Assembly: GCF_003702045.1 (NCBI RefSeq)
Contig: NZ_RBTP01000002.1
Span: 30,264 to 94,263 of the forward strand
Source of the DNA: Pseudomonas viridiflava
GTDB lineage: Bacteria; Pseudomonadota; Gammaproteobacteria; Pseudomonadales; Pseudomonadaceae
Direction of reading: 5' to 3'
Length of the DNA stretch: 64,000 nt
The translations under genes and the position numbers were made by a program. This document shows positions 47,430 to 62,057 of the stretch, one piece after another (position 1 is the stretch's first letter; every line of letters starts with the position of its first letter). Under the pieces are notes generated by a model. It worked only from the letters and a program-made list of their open reading frames with translations. It was not told where the DNA came from and ran no database searches.

Positions 47430-47927
47430 ATGAACAGCCCGCTTATCCAGACAGACCGTTTCGCGCTGAGCGAAACAGAGCGCTCGGCCATCGAGCATGA
47501 AATGCATCACTACGAGGACCCGCGCGCGGCGTCCATCGAAGCCTTGAAGATCGTTCAGAAGGAACGTGGCTGGGTGCCGGACGGCGCCATCTACGCCATT
47601 GGCGACCTGCTGGGCATTCCTGCCAGTGACGTCGAAGGCGTTGCCACGTTCTACAGCCAGATTTTCCGTCAGCCGGTCGGACGTCACATCATCCGCGTCT
47701 GCAACAGCATGGTGTGCTTCATCGGCGGCCACGAATCGGTGGTCGACGAGATCAAGAGTTCACTGGGCATCGGTCTGGGTCAAACCACCGACGACGGCCG
47801 CTTCACCCTGCTGCCCGTCTGCTGCCTGGGCAACTGCGACAAGGCCCCGGCCGTGATGGTCGATGACGATACTTTCGGCGACGTACAGCCTGCTGGCGTT
47901 GCCAAGATGCTGGAGGGTTACCTATGA
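47430..47927 (+). CDS. nuoE: NuoE, complex I 24-kDa 2Fe-2S subunit
   Basis: 165 residues. The N1a ligands lie in [10 protein letters not shown] and [10 protein letters not shown]. It forms the NADH-oxidising module with NuoF and NuoG. It lies two bases after nuoCD and overlaps nuoF by four bases. Confidence 0.95.
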   Translation: MNSPLIQTDRFALSETERSAIEHEMHHYEDPRAASIEALKIVQKERGWVPDGAIYAIGDLLGIPASDVEGVATFYSQIFRQPVGRHIIRVCNSMVCFIGGHESVVDEIKSSLGIGLGQTTDDGRFTLLPVCCLGNCDKAPAVMVDDDTFGDVQPAGVAKMLEGYL

Positions 47928-49282
47928 CCATCACGTCCTTCGGCCCTGCGAACCGCATTGCGCGCACCGCAGAAACCCATCCGCTGACCTGGCGTCTGCG
48001 TGATGACGGCGAGCCTGTGTGGCTCGACGAATACCAGACCAAAGACGGCTATGCGGCAGCGCGCAAGGCGCTGCTTCAGCAGTCAGCCGACGAAATCGTC
48101 CAGTCCGTCAAGGATTCCGGCCTCAAGGGGCGCGGCGGTGCAGGCTTCCCCACTGGCGTGAAGTGGGGCCTGATGCCCAAAGACGAATCCATGAACATTC
48201 GTTACCTGCTGTGCAACGCGGACGAGATGGAGCCCAACACCTGGAAGGACCGCATGCTGATGGAGCAACTGCCCCATCTGCTGGTCGAGGGGATGCTGAT
48301 CAGCGCCAAGGCATTGAAAGCCTACCGCGGTTACATCTTCCTGCGTGGCGAATACGTCACGGCAGCCAGGCACCTGAACCGTGCCGTGGCCGAAGCCAAG
48401 GCAGCCGGTCTGCTGGGCAAAAACATCCTGGGCACCGGCTTCGATTTCGAGCTGTTCGTGCACACCGGCGCGGGTCGCTACATTTGCGGTGAAGAAACCG
48501 CACTGATCAACTCGCTGGAAGGCCGCCGCGCCAACCCGCGCTCCAAGCCGCCCTTCCCTGCGGCGGTGGGTGTCTGGGGCAAACCGACCTGTGTAAACAA
48601 CGTCGAGACTCTGTGCAACGTGCCTGCCATCGTCAACAACGGCAACGACTGGTACAAGTCGCTGGCGCGCGAAGGCAGTGAAGATCACGGCACCAAGCTG
48701 ATGGGCTTCTCCGGCAAGGTCAAGAACCCGGGCTTGTGGGAACTCCCATTCGGCGTGCAGGCGCGTGAGCTGTTCGAGGATTACGCGGGCGGAATGCGCG
48801 ACGGCTTCAAGCTCAAGTGCTGGCAGCCAGGCGGAGCCGGTACCGGTTTCCTGTTGCCGGAGCACCTCGACGCCCAGATGTACGCCGGTGGCATCGCCAA
48901 GGTGGGTACGCGTATGGGTACGGGCCTGGCGATGGCGGTCGACGATTCGGTCAACATGGTTTCGCTGCTGCGCAACATGGAAGAGTTCTTTGCCCAGGAA
49001 TCCTGCGGTTTCTGCACGCCATGCCGCGACGGCCTGCCGTGGAGCGTGAAGATGCTGCGCGCCATCGAAAACGGTCAGGGTCAGCCAGGTGATATCGAAA
49101 CCTTGCTGGGCCTGGTCAACTTCCTCGGCCCTGGCAAGACGTTCTGCGCACACGCACCAGGAGCCGTCGAGCCGCTGGGCAGTGCGATCAAGTACTTCCG
49201 CTCCGAGTTCGAAGCCGGTATCGCACCTGCCAGACCCGACACGCTGACACCCGGCAAAAGTCCGACCATGGTCGGCGCATAA
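47924..49282 (+). CDS. nuoF: NuoF, NADH-binding FMN subunit of complex I
   Basis: 452 residues. The NADH/FMN region has [16 protein letters not shown] and [14 protein letters not shown]. The N3 4Fe-4S ligands are in [12 protein letters not shown] and a later Cys (KTFCAH). It takes the hydride from NADH. It overlaps nuoE (ATGA). Confidence 0.97.
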   Translation: MTITSFGPANRIARTAETHPLTWRLRDDGEPVWLDEYQTKDGYAAARKALLQQSADEIVQSVKDSGLKGRGGAGFPTGVKWGLMPKDESMNIRYLLCNADEMEPNTWKDRMLMEQLPHLLVEGMLISAKALKAYRGYIFLRGEYVTAARHLNRAVAEAKAAGLLGKNILGTGFDFELFVHTGAGRYICGEETALINSLEGRRANPRSKPPFPAAVGVWGKPTCVNNVETLCNVPAIVNNGNDWYKSLAREGSEDHGTKLMGFSGKVKNPGLWELPFGVQARELFEDYAGGMRDGFKLKCWQPGGAGTGFLLPEHLDAQMYAGGIAKVGTRMGTGLAMAVDDSVNMVSLLRNMEEFFAQESCGFCTPCRDGLPWSVKMLRAIENGQGQPGDIETLLGLVNFLGPGKTFCAHAPGAVEPLGSAIKYFRSEFEAGIAPARPDTLTPGKSPTMVGA

Positions 49283-49420
49283 CAAGACACACCGGACGGC
49301 GGACTTTCAAGACCGCCGTCCTCGTACCTGCTGACGCCCTTGCGGGCTGAACGCTGCAGGTACTACCGAGATTCCATTAGCCACGCCTGCTGACAACGGG
49401 CCAACGAAGACCTTTGAACC

Positions 49421-52138
49421 ATGGCTACTATCCACGTAGACGGCAAAGCCCTCGAAGTCGATGGCGCAGACAACCTGTTACAGGCTTGCCTGTCGCTGGG
49501 CCTCGATATTCCTTATTTCTGCTGGCACCCTGCCTTGGGCAGCGTTGGCGCTTGTCGCCAATGTGCGGTCAAGCAGTACACCGACGAGAACGACACCCGT
49601 GGTCGTATCGTGATGTCCTGCATGACCCCTGCCACCGACAACACCTGGATTTCCATCGAAGATGATGAATCCAAAGCGTTCCGCGCCAGTGTTGTCGAAT
49701 GGCTGATGACCAACCACCCGCACGACTGCCCGGTCTGCGAAGAAGGCGGTCATTGCCACCTGCAAGACATGACGGTGATGACCGGCCACAACGAGCGCCG
49801 GTATCGCTTTACCAAACGCACCCACCAGAATCAGGAACTGGGGCCGTTCATCGCGCATGAGATGAACCGCTGCATCGCCTGCTACCGTTGCGTCCGCTTC
49901 TATAAGGATTACGCAGGCGGTACGGATCTGGGCGTTTACGGCGCCCACGACAACGTGTACTTCGGTCGTGTTGAAGACGGCACGCTGGAAAGCGAGTTCT
50001 CCGGCAACCTCACCGAGGTCTGCCCGACCGGCGTGTTTACCGACAAAACCCACTCCGAGCGTTACAACCGCAAGTGGGACATGCAGTTCTCGCCTAGCAT
50101 CTGCCACGGCTGCTCCAGCGGCTGCAACATCAGCCCGGGCGAGCGTTATGGCGAACTGCGCCGCATCGAGAACCGCTACAACGGTTCCGTAAACCAGTAC
50201 TTCCTCTGCGACCGTGGCCGCTTCGGCTATGGCTACGTCAACCGCAAGGATCGCCCTCGTCAGCCACTGCTCGCCAATGGCCAGGTCAAATTGACTCTGG
50301 ACGAAGCGCTGGACAAGGCGGCCGACCTGCTACGTGGTCGCAACATCGTGGGCATCGGTTCGCCACGCGCCAGCCTGGAAAGCAACTATGCCCTGCGCGA
50401 GCTGGTGGGTGCCGAGCACTACTACAGTGGCATCGAAGCCGGCGAGCTTGAGCGTATTCGCCTGATCCTCAAGGTTCTGAACGACAGCCCGCTGCCGGTT
50501 CCTACGCTGCGCGACATCGAAGACCACGACGCCATTTTCGTGCTCGGCGAAGATTTGACCCAGACCGCTGCCCGTATGGCACTGGGTCTGCGTCAGGCCG
50601 TCAAAGGCAAGGCTGAGGACATGGCTGCGGCAATGAAAGTACAGCCCTGGCTGGACGCTGCGGTGAAGAACATTGGCCAGCACGAGCTGAACCCACTGTT
50701 CATCGCCAGCCTGGCTGAAACCCGTCTCGACGACGTGGCCGAAGAGTGCGTACACGCCGCGCCAGACGATCTGGCCCGCATTGGTTTCGCCGTTGCTCAC
50801 GCGCTGGACGCCAGCGCGCCTGCGGTCGAAGGCCTGGACAGCGAAGCGCTGGAACTGGCACAACGCATCGCCGACGCCCTGCTCGCTGCAAAGCGCCCGC
50901 TGATCATCTCTGGCAGCTCGCTGGGTTCGACCGCGCTGATCGAAGCCGCCGCCAACATCGCCAAGGCTCTCAAGCTGCGTGACAAGCAAGGCTCGATCAG
51001 CCTGATCGTCCCGGAAGCCAACAGCATGGGCCTGGCCATGCTCGGCGGTGAGTCCGTCGACGCTGCGCTGCAAGCCGTAATTTCCGGCAAGGCCGATGCA
51101 ATCGTGGTACTGGAAAACGACCTGTATCGCCGTGTCGATGCTTCGATCGTTGACGCCGCGCTGAACGCCGCCAAAGTGGTGATCGTTGCCGACCATCAGA
51201 AGACGCCAACCAGTGATCGCGCGCACCTTATCCTGCCGGCTGCCAGCTTTGCCGAAGGCGACGGTACGCTGGTCAGCCAGGAAGGCCGCGCTCAGCGCTT
51301 CTTCCAGGTGTTCGATCCGACCTACCTGGACGCCAGCATCATGATCCATGAAGGCTGGCGCTGGCTGCATGCCCTGCGTGCGACCTTGCTTAACAAGCCG
51401 GTGGACTGGACGCAACTGGACCACGTCACCGAAGCCTGCGCCAGCAGCTCTGCGCAACTGGCCGGTATCGTCAACGCTGCGCCATCGGCTTCGTTCCGTA
51501 TCAAAGGCCTGAAACTGGCTCGCGAACCGCTGCGTTACAGCGGCCGGACGTCCATGCGCGCCAACATCAGTGTGCATGAGCCGCGCACTTCGCAAGACAA
51601 AGACACCGCCTTTGCCTTCTCGATGGAAGGCTATTCGGGTTCCGCCGAACCTCGTCAGCAAGTGCCGTTTGCCTGGTCTCCGGGCTGGAACTCGCCACAG
51701 GCCTGGAACAAGTTCCAGGACGAAGTGGGTGGTCACCTGCGCGCTGGCGATCCGGGCACCCGCCTGATTGAAAGCAAAGGCGACGGTTTGTCCTGGTTCG
51801 CCAGCGTTCCTCGTGCTTTCGCGCCAGAGCGCGGCACCTGGCAAGTCGTGCCGTTCTTCCACCTGTTCGGCAGCGACGAAACCTCGTCTCTGGCCGCACC
51901 GGTTCAGGAGCGCATCCCGCAAGCCTACGTGGCCCTGGCCAAGTCGGAAGCGGATCGTTTGGGTGTCAACGAAGGCGCTCTAATCTCGCTCAATGTGGCT
52001 GGCCAGACGCTAAAGCTGCCACTGCGCATCAACGAAGAACTCGGTGCCGGTCTTGTCGCCCTGCCAGCCGGTCTGCCCGGAATTCCTGCGGCAGTGTTCG
52101 GCAAATCCGTTGACGGTCTGCAGGAGGCAGCGCAATGA
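49421..52138 (+). CDS. nuoG: NuoG, complex I 75-kDa iron-sulfur subunit
   Basis: 905 residues. The N1b 2Fe-2S ligands are in [21 protein letters not shown]. The N5 site is [16 protein letters not shown] and the N4 site is [12 protein letters not shown] with ECP-type residues after it. The N7 cysteines are in [12 protein letters not shown]. The remainder is a molybdopterin-oxidoreductase-like domain without cofactor. The 138-base gap before it is the largest in the early operon. It overlaps nuoH by four bases. Confidence 0.96.
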   Translation: MATIHVDGKALEVDGADNLLQACLSLGLDIPYFCWHPALGSVGACRQCAVKQYTDENDTRGRIVMSCMTPATDNTWISIEDDESKAFRASVVEWLMTNHPHDCPVCEEGGHCHLQDMTVMTGHNERRYRFTKRTHQNQELGPFIAHEMNRCIACYRCVRFYKDYAGGTDLGVYGAHDNVYFGRVEDGTLESEFSGNLTEVCPTGVFTDKTHSERYNRKWDMQFSPSICHGCSSGCNISPGERYGELRRIENRYNGSVNQYFLCDRGRFGYGYVNRKDRPRQPLLANGQVKLTLDEALDKAADLLRGRNIVGIGSPRASLESNYALRELVGAEHYYSGIEAGELERIRLILKVLNDSPLPVPTLRDIEDHDAIFVLGEDLTQTAARMALGLRQAVKGKAEDMAAAMKVQPWLDAAVKNIGQHELNPLFIASLAETRLDDVAEECVHAAPDDLARIGFAVAHALDASAPAVEGLDSEALELAQRIADALLAAKRPLIISGSSLGSTALIEAAANIAKALKLRDKQGSISLIVPEANSMGLAMLGGESVDAALQAVISGKADAIVVLENDLYRRVDASIVDAALNAAKVVIVADHQKTPTSDRAHLILPAASFAEGDGTLVSQEGRAQRFFQVFDPTYLDASIMIHEGWRWLHALRATLLNKPVDWTQLDHVTEACASSSAQLAGIVNAAPSASFRIKGLKLAREPLRYSGRTSMRANISVHEPRTSQDKDTAFAFSMEGYSGSAEPRQQVPFAWSPGWNSPQAWNKFQDEVGGHLRAGDPGTRLIESKGDGLSWFASVPRAFAPERGTWQVVPFFHLFGSDETSSLAAPVQERIPQAYVALAKSEADRLGVNEGALISLNVAGQTLKLPLRINEELGAGLVALPAGLPGIPAAVFGKSVDGLQEAAQ

Positions 52139-53142
52139 CCTGGTTCACCCCTGAAGTGATCGACGCGATCATTGCGGTCGTCAAGGCCATCGTGGTGCTG
52201 CTGGCCGTGGTGGTCTGCGGTGCCTTGCTGAGTTTCGTGGAACGTCGTCTGCTGGGCTGGTGGCAGGACCGTTATGGCCCTAACCGCGTTGGCCCGTTCG
52301 GCATGTTCCAGATCGCTGCCGACATGCTGAAAATGTTCTTCAAGGAAGACTGGACGCCGCCGTTCGCCGACAAGGTGATCTTCACCCTGGCACCCGTCGT
52401 GGCGATGAGCGCATTGTTGATTGCGTTTGCCGTCATCCCGATCACCCCGACCTGGGGCGTGGCGGACCTGAACATCGGTCTGTTGTTCTTCTTCGCGATG
52501 GCCGGCCTTTCGGTCTATGCAGTGCTGTTCGCCGGTTGGTCGAGTAACAACAAGTTCGCCCTGCTGGGCAGCTTGCGCGCCTCGGCGCAGACCGTGTCCT
52601 ACGAAGTGTTCATGGGCTTGGCGCTGATGGGCATCGTGGTACAGGTCGGCTCGTTCAACATGCGCGACATCGTCGAATATCAGGCGCAGAACCTGTGGTT
52701 CATCATTCCGCAGTTCTTCGGTTTCTGTACGTTCTTCATCGCAGGCGTGGCCGTGACTCACCGTCACCCGTTCGACCAGCCGGAAGCAGAGCAGGAACTG
52801 GCCGACGGTTACCACATTGAATATGCAGGCATGAAATGGGGCATGTTCTTCGTCGGCGAGTACATCGGGATCATCCTGATCTCGGCGCTGTTGGTGACCC
52901 TGTTCTTCGGCGGCTGGCATGGCCCGTTCGATATCCTGCCATCGCTGGCCTTCTTCTGGTTCGCCTTGAAAACCGCGTTCTTCATCATGCTGTTCATTCT
53001 GTTGCGCGCTTCCATTCCGCGCCCACGTTATGACCAGGTCATGGATTTCAGTTGGAAATTTTGTCTGCCGCTGACCCTGATCAATTTGCTGGTGACTGCT
53101 GCGATTGTGTTGTTGAACACACCGGCAGGCTCGGTTCAGTGA
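52135..53142 (+). CDS. nuoH: NuoH, quinone-site membrane subunit of complex I
   Basis: 335 residues with about eight membrane helices. Conserved [21 protein letters not shown] and [17 protein letters not shown] loops are present. It connects the peripheral arm to the proton-pumping arm. ATGA overlap with nuoG. Confidence 0.96.
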   Translation: MTWFTPEVIDAIIAVVKAIVVLLAVVVCGALLSFVERRLLGWWQDRYGPNRVGPFGMFQIAADMLKMFFKEDWTPPFADKVIFTLAPVVAMSALLIAFAVIPITPTWGVADLNIGLLFFFAMAGLSVYAVLFAGWSSNNKFALLGSLRASAQTVSYEVFMGLALMGIVVQVGSFNMRDIVEYQAQNLWFIIPQFFGFCTFFIAGVAVTHRHPFDQPEAEQELADGYHIEYAGMKWGMFFVGEYIGIILISALLVTLFFGGWHGPFDILPSLAFFWFALKTAFFIMLFILLRASIPRPRYDQVMDFSWKFCLPLTLINLLVTAAIVLLNTPAGSVQ

Positions 53143-53153
53143 GGATTTGACCC

Positions 53154-53702
53154 ATGTTCAAATATATTGGTGACATCGTTAAGGGTACTGGTACCCAATT
53201 GCGCAGCCTGGTGATGGTATTCGGCCACGGCTTCCGTAAACGCGACACCCTGCAATATCCCGAGGAGCAGGTTTACCTGCCGCCCCGCTACCGTGGCCGT
53301 ATCGTGCTGACGCGCGACCCTGATGGCGAAGAGCGCTGTGTAGCCTGCAACCTCTGCGCAGTAGCCTGCCCGGTGGGTTGCATTTCGTTGCAGAAAGCGG
53401 AGAAAGAGGACGGCCGCTGGTATCCAGACTTCTTCCGTATCAACTTCTCACGCTGCATTTTCTGCGGCCTTTGTGAAGAAGCCTGCCCGACCACCGCAAT
53501 CCAGCTTACGCCGGACTTCGAGATGGCCGACTTCAAACGTCAGGATCTGGTGTACGAGAAGGAAGATCTGCTGATCTCCGGCCCCGGCAAGAACCCCGAC
53601 TATAACTTCTACCGCGTTGCGGGCATGGCCGTCGCCGGCAAGCCAAAGGGCTCCGCGCAGAATGAAGCCGAGCCGATCAACGTCAAGAGCTTGCTGCCTT
53701 AA
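53154..53702 (+). CDS. nuoI: NuoI, complex I 23-kDa 2x4Fe-4S subunit
   Basis: 182 residues with two ferredoxin motifs: [15 protein letters not shown] and [15 protein letters not shown] (clusters N6a and N6b). An amphipathic N-terminal helix precedes them. It passes electrons from NuoG to NuoB. Confidence 0.97.
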   Translation: MFKYIGDIVKGTGTQLRSLVMVFGHGFRKRDTLQYPEEQVYLPPRYRGRIVLTRDPDGEERCVACNLCAVACPVGCISLQKAEKEDGRWYPDFFRINFSRCIFCGLCEEACPTTAIQLTPDFEMADFKRQDLVYEKEDLLISGPGKNPDYNFYRVAGMAVAGKPKGSAQNEAEPINVKSLLP

Positions 53703-53712
53703 GGAAGTAAAG

Positions 53713-54222
53713 ATGGAATTCGCTTTCTATTTCGCATCCGGTATCGCTGTCGTGTCCACCCTGCGGGTGATCACGAACACGAATCCGGTGCATGCCCTGC
53801 TCTACCTGATCATTTCACTGATCGCCGTCGCCATGACGTTCTTCAGCCTCGGCGCACCGTTCGCCGGTGTGCTGGAAGTCATCGCCTATGCTGGCGCGAT
53901 CATGGTTTTGTTCGTGTTCGTGGTCATGATGCTGAACCTGGGTCCGGCCTCGGTTCAGCAGGAACGCACCTGGCTCAAGCCCGGTATCTGGGTCGGCCCT
54001 GTCATCCTGGGTGTCCTGCTGCTGGCTGAGCTGCTTTACGTGCTGTTCGCCAACCAGACTGGCGCTGCCATCGGTCACACCACGGTCGACGCCAAGGCGG
54101 TCGGCATCAGCCTGTTCGGGCCTTACCTGCTCGTCGTGGAACTGGCCTCGATGCTGCTGCTTGCTGCAGCGGTAACGGCTTTCCACTTGGGCCGCAACGA
54201 GGCGAAGGAGCCAAGCCAATGA
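53713..54222 (+). CDS. nuoJ: NuoJ, complex I membrane subunit
   Basis: 169 residues with five membrane helices (VMMLNLG and [19 protein letters not shown] are conserved). The ATG at 53713 follows GGAAGTAAAG. An earlier frame from 53617 overlaps nuoI and is rejected. Confidence 0.94.
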
Positions 54223-54523
54223 ATGCTATCCCTCTCGAACACGGTCTGGCGGTCGCCGGAGTCCTGTTCTGCCTCGGTCTGGTCGGCCTGATGGTGCGAC
54301 GCAACATCCTTTTCGTGTTGATGAGCCTTGAGATCATGATGAACGCCTCTGCTCTGGCGTTCGTCGTTGCCGGCAGCCGCTGGGCTCAACCGGATGGACA
54401 GGTCATGTTCATTTTGGTGATCAGCCTTGCAGCCGCCGAGGCCAGCATTGGCCTGGCGATCCTGATGCAACTGTATCGCCGCTTCCACACGCTCGATATC
54501 GACGCTGCCAGTGAGATGCGCGG

Positions 54524-54527
<4 letters not shown>
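54219..54527 (+). CDS. nuoK: NuoK, complex I membrane subunit
   Basis: 102 residues with three helices; the two membrane glutamates ([11 protein letters not shown] and [11 protein letters not shown]) central to proton transfer are present. It overlaps nuoJ and nuoL by four bases each. Confidence 0.96.
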
Positions 54528-56377
<1,850 letters not shown>

Positions 56378-56416
56378 CATGAACCTTGCGAATTTGCGAA
56401 AGGAATTGAGCCCGTC

Positions 56417-57949
56417 ATGATTCTGCCTTGGCTAATCCTGATCCCCTTTATCGGCGGCCTGCTGTGCTGGCTGGGTGAGCGCTTCGGCCCTACCCTGCCG
56501 CGCTGGATCGCGCTGCTGACCATGACCCTCGAACTGGCGCTGGGCCTCTGGCTTTGGGCCACCGGCAACTTCGGTTACGCGCCAGTACCTGGTGCCGATC
56601 CGACCTGGACCCTGGAATTCCACCACCCGTGGATCACCCGCTTCGGCATCGACGTGCATCTGGCCCTTGATGGCCTGTCGTTGCTGATGATTTTGCTGAC
56701 CGGTCTGCTCGGCGTGCTGTCGGTGCTGTGCTCGTGGAAGGAAATCCAGCGCAAGGTGGGCTTTTTCCACCTTAACCTGATGTGGATCCTGGGCGGTGTC
56801 GTTGGCGTGTTCCTCGCCATCGACCTGTTCATGTTCTTCTTCTTCTGGGAAATGATGCTGGTGCCGATGTACTTCCTCATCGCGCTCTGGGGTCACAGCT
56901 CAGCAGACGGCAAGAAGACACGTATCTATGCCGCAACCAAGTTCTTCATCTTCACTCAGGCCAGCGGTCTGATCATGTTGGTGGCGATCCTGGGCCTGGT
57001 GCTGGTGCACTTCAATCAGACAGGTGTCATCACCTTTGCCTACGCTGACCTGCTGAAAACCAAGCTGGCGCCAGGCACTGAGTACATCCTGATGCTGGGG
57101 TTCTTCATCGCCTTCGCGGTGAAGCTGCCGGTGGTGCCGTTTCACTCCTGGCTGCCGGACGCTCACGCTCAGGCACCGACAGCAGGTTCCGTCGACCTGG
57201 CCGGTATCCTGCTGAAAACAGCGGCCTACGGTCTGCTGCGTTTTGCGCTGCCCCTGTTCCCGAATGCCTCGGCAGAGTTCGCACCGATTGCGATGACCTT
57301 GGGCCTGGTGGGGATTTTCTACGGTGCTTTCCTGGCCTTCGCGCAGACCGACATCAAGCGTCTGATCGCGTTTTCCAGCGTTTCGCACATGGGCTTCGTG
57401 CTGATCGGTATCTACTCCGGCAGCCAGCAGGCGCTGCAAGGCGTCGTGGTCCAAATGATGGCGCACGGTCTGTCAGCCGCTGCGCTGTTTATCCTCAGCG
57501 GTCAGTTGTACGAGCGTCTGCATACCCGTGACATGCGCGAAATGGGCGGCCTCTGGTCGCGAATTGCCTACTTGCCGGCAATCAGCCTGTTTTTCGCTGC
57601 CGCATCTCTGGGTCTGCCGGGCACTGGAAACTTCGTCGGTGAGTTCCTGATCCTGCTGGGCAGCTTTGTCAGCTCGCCGTGGATCACGGCGATTGCCACA
57701 TCCGGTCTGGTATTCGGTTCTGTCTACTCGCTAATCATGATTCACCGCGCCTACTTCGGCCCGTCCAAATCGGACGAGGTCCTCAGAGGCATGGATGGAC
57801 GGGAAATGATCATGGTGCTGGGCCTTGCCGTGTTGCTGATCGTGCTCGGGGTGTTCCCGCAGCCGATCCTCGACACCTCGGCAGCGACCATGCACGGCGT
57901 GCAGCAATGGCTAGGCACTGCCTTCACTCAACTCGCTTCGGCCCGGTAA
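56417..57949 (+). CDS. nuoM: NuoM, antiporter-like proton-pumping subunit
   Basis: 510 residues, about 14 helices. [20 protein letters not shown] has the essential Glu, and [20 protein letters not shown] the essential Lys. It lies 39 bases after nuoL. Confidence 0.97.
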   Translation: MILPWLILIPFIGGLLCWLGERFGPTLPRWIALLTMTLELALGLWLWATGNFGYAPVPGADPTWTLEFHHPWITRFGIDVHLALDGLSLLMILLTGLLGVLSVLCSWKEIQRKVGFFHLNLMWILGGVVGVFLAIDLFMFFFFWEMMLVPMYFLIALWGHSSADGKKTRIYAATKFFIFTQASGLIMLVAILGLVLVHFNQTGVITFAYADLLKTKLAPGTEYILMLGFFIAFAVKLPVVPFHSWLPDAHAQAPTAGSVDLAGILLKTAAYGLLRFALPLFPNASAEFAPIAMTLGLVGIFYGAFLAFAQTDIKRLIAFSSVSHMGFVLIGIYSGSQQALQGVVVQMMAHGLSAAALFILSGQLYERLHTRDMREMGGLWSRIAYLPAISLFFAAASLGLPGTGNFVGEFLILLGSFVSSPWITAIATSGLVFGSVYSLIMIHRAYFGPSKSDEVLRGMDGREMIMVLGLAVLLIVLGVFPQPILDTSAATMHGVQQWLGTAFTQLASAR

Positions 57950-57956
57950 GAGCGCT

Positions 57957-59426
57957 ATGGACCTGACGATTCAACACTTTATTGCGCTTGCGCCGCTGCT
58001 GATTACCAGCATCACCATCGTTGTGGTGATGCTGGCAATCGCGTGGCGCCGCAATCACTCGCAAACCTTTCTGCTTTCGGTAGCGGGTCTGAACCTGGCC
58101 CTGCTTTCGATTTACCCGGCTTTGAAAGCCGCCCCGCTGGCGGTTACACCGCTGCTGCAGATCGATAACTTCGCGTGCCTGTACATGGCAATCATCCTCG
58201 CCTCTACCTTGGCGTGCGTGACGATGGCGCATGCCTATCTGGGCGATGCAAAGGTCGGTTATCCCGGTAACCGTGAAGAACTCTATTTGCTGATCCTGCT
58301 GGCCGCTGCGGGTGGTCTGGTTCTGGTCAGCGCTCAGCATCTGGCAGGCCTGTTCATTGGCCTGGAGTTGCTGTCGGTGCCGGTCTACGGTCTGGTGGCT
58401 TACGCGTTCTTCAACAAGCGCTCGCTGGAAGGCGGCATCAAATACATGGTGCTGTCGGCCGCAGGTTCGGCCTTTCTGCTGTTCGGTATGGCATTGCTGT
58501 ACGCAGAAGCGGGCTCGCTGAGCTTCGAAGGCATCGGTAAGGCCATCGCTGCAACCGGCATGCCTAGCCCGATCGCGAGCCTGGGGCTGGCGATGATGCT
58601 GGTCGGTCTGGCGTTCAAACTGTCGCTGGTGCCCTTCCACCTCTGGACACCGGACGTCTACGAAGGCGCTCCGGCTCCGGTCGCAGCGTTCCTGGCTACT
58701 GCCAGCAAGGTGGCGGTGTTTGCCGTGCTGGTGCGTCTGTTCCAGATCTCGCCGGCCGCCAGCAGTGGCGTACTGCATGATGTATTGGCAGTGATTGCCG
58801 TCGCATCGATCCTGGTCGGCAACCTGCTGGCATTGACTCAGACCAACCTCAAGCGCCTGCTGGGCTATTCCTCCATCGCGCACTTCGGTTACCTGATGAT
58901 CGCACTGGTTGCCAGCAAAGGGATGGCGGTCGAAGCTATCGGCGTCTATCTGGCGACCTACGTGCTGACGTCGCTGGGCAGCTTCGGTGTGATCACCATG
59001 ATGTCCTCGCCCTACAGCGGCCGTGATGCCGATGCGATGTTCGAATACCGTGGTCTGTTCTGGCGTCGTCCTTACCTGACAGCGGTCATGACCCTGATGC
59101 TCCTCTCGCTGGCAGGCATTCCGCTTACAGCAGGTTTCATCGGCAAGTTCTACATGATCGCGACTGGCGTGGAATCGCAGCTGTGGTGGCTGGTCGGCGC
59201 ACTGGTGCTGGGCAGCGCCATTGGCCTGTTCTACTACCTGCGCGTCATGGTCACCATGTACCTGGTCGATGCCAAGCTGCCGCGTCACGACGCTGCCTTC
59301 AATTGGGCACAGCGTACCGGTGGCGTCATGCTGCTGGCTGTGGCAATTCTGACCTTTGTGCTGGGTGTCTACCCTCAACCACTGTTGGATTTGGTGGTCA
59401 ATGCAGGCCTGCACATGCCGGGCTGA
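57957..59426 (+). CDS. nuoN: NuoN, antiporter-like proton-pumping subunit
   Basis: 489 residues, about 14 helices. Contains [38 protein letters not shown] and [16 protein letters not shown]. It completes the 13-gene nuo operon, all on one strand and in canonical order. Confidence 0.97.
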   Translation: MDLTIQHFIALAPLLITSITIVVVMLAIAWRRNHSQTFLLSVAGLNLALLSIYPALKAAPLAVTPLLQIDNFACLYMAIILASTLACVTMAHAYLGDAKVGYPGNREELYLLILLAAAGGLVLVSAQHLAGLFIGLELLSVPVYGLVAYAFFNKRSLEGGIKYMVLSAAGSAFLLFGMALLYAEAGSLSFEGIGKAIAATGMPSPIASLGLAMMLVGLAFKLSLVPFHLWTPDVYEGAPAPVAAFLATASKVAVFAVLVRLFQISPAASSGVLHDVLAVIAVASILVGNLLALTQTNLKRLLGYSSIAHFGYLMIALVASKGMAVEAIGVYLATYVLTSLGSFGVITMMSSPYSGRDADAMFEYRGLFWRRPYLTAVMTLMLLSLAGIPLTAGFIGKFYMIATGVESQLWWLVGALVLGSAIGLFYYLRVMVTMYLVDAKLPRHDAAFNWAQRTGGVMLLAVAILTFVLGVYPQPLLDLVVNAGLHMPG

Positions 59427-59438
59427 TTGGCCGAAAAT

Positions 59439-59470
59439 AAAAAACCCTGCTTTTAAGCAGGGTTTTTTTT
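59439..59470 (+). terminator. Strong intrinsic terminator after nuoN
   Basis: A stem aaaaaaccctgctt/aagcagggtttttttt, 13 bases after the nuoN stop. The A-run before it makes it potentially bidirectional for the convergent next gene. Confidence 0.92.
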
Positions 59471-59482
59471 GACCTGTGAAAC

Positions 59483-60547
59483 CTAACCGGGCAGCCGAAC
59501 CGGTTTCTTGGCACTGCTGAACAGGCCCCATGTAGAGATGAACAATGCAGCGATCAAAGGACCGATCACAAAGCCGTTCAAGCCAAATACCGACATGCCC
59601 CCAAGGGTGGAAATCAGGATCAGGTAATCCGGCATCTTGGTGTCCTTACCGACCAGGATAGGACGCAGCACATTGTCCACCAGCCCAATGACGAATACGC
59701 CAAACAACCCAAGCACCACGCCCTGCCAGATCATGCCGCTCAGCAGGAAGTACAGTGCCACGGGTGCCCACACGATCCCCGCCCCTACAGCCGGCAGCAG
59801 CGACAGGAAAGCCATGATGACGGCCCAGAGCAAGGCGCTCGGGATGTCCAGCGCCCAAAAGATAAACCCGCCCAGCGCGCCCTGTGTCACTGCGACAACG
59901 ACGTTACCTTTGACAGTGGCACGAACCACTCGAGTGAACTTCAACTGCAAGCGACGCTTTTGCTGCTCGGCAAGCGGGACGGCATTGCGTATCTTGCGGA
60001 CCAGTTCGTGACCATCGCGCAGGAAGAAATACAGCAAGTAGAGCATGATGAAAAAGCTGACGACAAAATCGAACGTGCCTTGGCCGAAGCTGAAGGCCTG
60101 AGTTGCCAGGTACTGGCTGCCTTGCATGGCGCCTTTGGCGATCTTGTCGCGCAGTCCTTCGAGGTCGCCCATGCCAAGACGGTCCAGCAACGCCTGAAGA
60201 GAATGCGGCAGCAGCGTCTTAAACTCTGCCAGATAGCCCGCGATGTCCAGTTGTCCGGTTTCGACGTTCTTGTACAGCGTGGTGCCTTCCTGCACCAACA
60301 GAGCGCTGATGATGATCACTGGCAAAATGGCGATTACCAGACAGATGATCAGCGTGCACAGGGAGGTCAGGTTGCGCGACCAGCCAAGCTTCAGTAACAG
60401 CCTGCGCTGGAGGGGGGCAAAGATGATGCCGAGAATCACTGCCCAGAAGACTGCGCCGTAAAACGGCAGCAGAATCCAGATGAAGGCAACGGTCACCCCC
60501 ACCAGTAATAGAAGCAGTGTCTTGTATTGCTGTACGGTTTCGTTCAT
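59483..60547 (-). CDS. AI-2E family (PerM/YdiK-type) membrane transporter
   Basis: 354 residues with about eight membrane helices, including the N-terminal pair (LLLLVGVTVAFIWILLPF, then AVFWAVILGIIFAPLQ) and a C-terminal group with FGVFVIGLVDNVLRPILVG, the family signature. Members export AI-2, act as Na+/H+ antiporters or are uncharacterised. The substrate cannot be told. It converges on nuoN across the terminator. Confidence 0.9.
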   Translation of the reverse strand: MNETVQQYKTLLLLLVGVTVAFIWILLPFYGAVFWAVILGIIFAPLQRRLLLKLGWSRNLTSLCTLIICLVIAILPVIIISALLVQEGTTLYKNVETGQLDIAGYLAEFKTLLPHSLQALLDRLGMGDLEGLRDKIAKGAMQGSQYLATQAFSFGQGTFDFVVSFFIMLYLLYFFLRDGHELVRKIRNAVPLAEQQKRRLQLKFTRVVRATVKGNVVVAVTQGALGGFIFWALDIPSALLWAVIMAFLSLLPAVGAGIVWAPVALYFLLSGMIWQGVVLGLFGVFVIGLVDNVLRPILVGKDTKMPDYLILISTLGGMSVFGLNGFVIGPLIAALFISTWGLFSSAKKPVRLPG

Positions 60548-60734
60548 GTCCAGTCCATGTCAGTCAACCGCGCATTGCGTGCGGTCTAGCTCTTAGTCAG
60601 CGGACTGACTCACGAGTGCCATGAGAAATGATGGCAGACCCGTCGTACCCGCAGCTTGGCGACCAATAGGCCCACTTGTGAAGCCCGAGCAGCCAAAGTG
60701 CGCGGGGCTTTACTCTGTACCGAGTCAACGGGTA
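60548..60734. other. Intergenic region between the AI-2E gene and cvsS
   Basis: It contains the upstream region of the AI-2E gene and an imperfect GC-rich hairpin (about 60681-60711) beyond the end of cvsS that may terminate the cvs operon. No gene is seen. Confidence 0.4.
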
Positions 60735-62057
60735 TTACGGAGCGACACGCTCAGGAAGGTCAATCTGCACCCGAAGGCCTTGCAACGGACTGTCGAGCAA
60801 CTGCAATTGACCGCCCCAGGCCTCGACGATGTCACGAACGATACCCAGACCGAGGCCATGGCCGGTGATCTGCTCATCCAGACGTGCCCCTCGGCTGAAT
60901 ACTTCTGCTCGTTGAGACTCGGGAATCCCGGGGCCATCATCGTCAATCAGCAAACGAAAGCCCTGATCCTGACGCAGAATATTCAGTTGCACCTCGCTGT
61001 CCGCCCATTTGCAGGCGTTATCCAGCAGATTCCCCAGCAGTTCGAGAATGTCTTCACGATCCCAAGGCAAGTGTAGACCGCTGCCCACGTTATTGATGAG
61101 GTCGAGGTGGCCGCCGTGGATCATGCCCAGCGTATAGAAAAGGTTTGGCAGCTCGACATCGCAGTCAAAGCGCGCACCCGGTAGCGCATCGCCCGACAGA
61201 CGCGCACGATTGAGTTCTCGCTCCAGCCGCAAGCGAATGTTCTCAAGCTGCTCCTGCAACGTTTTGCGTAGTGCCGGGTTGTTGTCGAGCTGCTCGCTGA
61301 GTGCCAGGCTGAGGAGTACTGCAAGGGGCGTTTTGAGGGCATGGCCCAGATTGCCCAGGGCGTTGCGCGAACGCTTGAGGCTATCTTCGGTATGAGCGAG
61401 CAAATGATTGATCTGGGCAACCAGCGGCTCAAGCTCAAGCGGGACGTAATCGTCCAGCTGAGAGCGCTGACCTTGCTGAAGTTGCGAGATCTGTTCGCGA
61501 ACCTTTTCCAGCGGCTTTAGTGCTCTGTATACCGTAACGCGTTGAAGCACGAGAACCAGAATTAGCGCGGCAAGACCCAACCCCAGACCGATCTGCTGCA
61601 TGCGCTGGAAACTGGCTTTGACTGGCGTGTAATCCTGCGCCACGGTAATGGAGATCTTTTTGCCGAACTTGCGATACTCCGCCGTCAACATCAACAGCGA
61701 CTGGCCCGTCTGCCCAAGCTCAAAATTGGCATGCAGGCCAACGGGGCCAGACTCTGGCAACTCGAAATCCCATAGGGAGCGAGAGCGCCAATGCCCTTGC
61801 GGCAAATCCATACGGAAGTAGTGCCCGGACAGTGGGCGCTGATACGCTCCGGACAGCCGATGGTCATCAAGCTGCAGGCCCGCTGGTCCACGCACCAGGG
61901 CGACAAGCAGGTTTTCGCTCTCGTTACGCAGGCCTGACTCCAGATACCGCTGCAGACCCAGCTCAAACAGCCATAGGCTGGTCTGGGCCATGACCAGGCC
62001 CACCACTACCATAACGGCGATCAAACCCAGGCTTAACCGCCGCTGGATGGACTTCAA
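60735..62057 (-). CDS. cvsS: CvsS/BqsS-type sensor histidine kinase
   Basis: 440 residues. A membrane helix at about 10-30, a periplasmic region to about 165, a second helix (about 170-187), HAMP-like linker, then HisKA with [10 protein letters not shown] (His near 239). The ATPase domain has N box [11 protein letters not shown]1 DDGPGIP and G2 GHGLGLGIV. Synteny with the nuo operon matches P. syringae CvsSR, a calcium-responsive system controlling virulence traits, and P. aeruginosa BqsRS/CarSR. The start is TTG at 62057, overlapping the cvsR stop as TTGA. I see no RExxE iron motif in the periplasmic part. Confidence 0.85.
   Translation of the reverse strand: MKSIQRRLSLGLIAVMVVVGLVMAQTSLWLFELGLQRYLESGLRNESENLLVALVRGPAGLQLDDHRLSGAYQRPLSGHYFRMDLPQGHWRSRSLWDFELPESGPVGLHANFELGQTGQSLLMLTAEYRKFGKKISITVAQDYTPVKASFQRMQQIGLGLGLAALILVLVLQRVTVYRALKPLEKVREQISQLQQGQRSQLDDYVPLELEPLVAQINHLLAHTEDSLKRSRNALGNLGHALKTPLAVLLSLALSEQLDNNPALRKTLQEQLENIRLRLERELNRARLSGDALPGARFDCDVELPNLFYTLGMIHGGHLDLINNVGSGLHLPWDREDILELLGNLLDNACKWADSEVQLNILRQDQGFRLLIDDDGPGIPESQRAEVFSRGARLDEQITGHGLGLGIVRDIVEAWGGQLQLLDSPLQGLRVQIDLPERVAP

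Noticed and set aside
60681..60711. Possible terminator after cvsS
   Set aside because: The stem is imperfect with a long loop, and no T-tract follows on the minus strand; mentioned only as a weak candidate.
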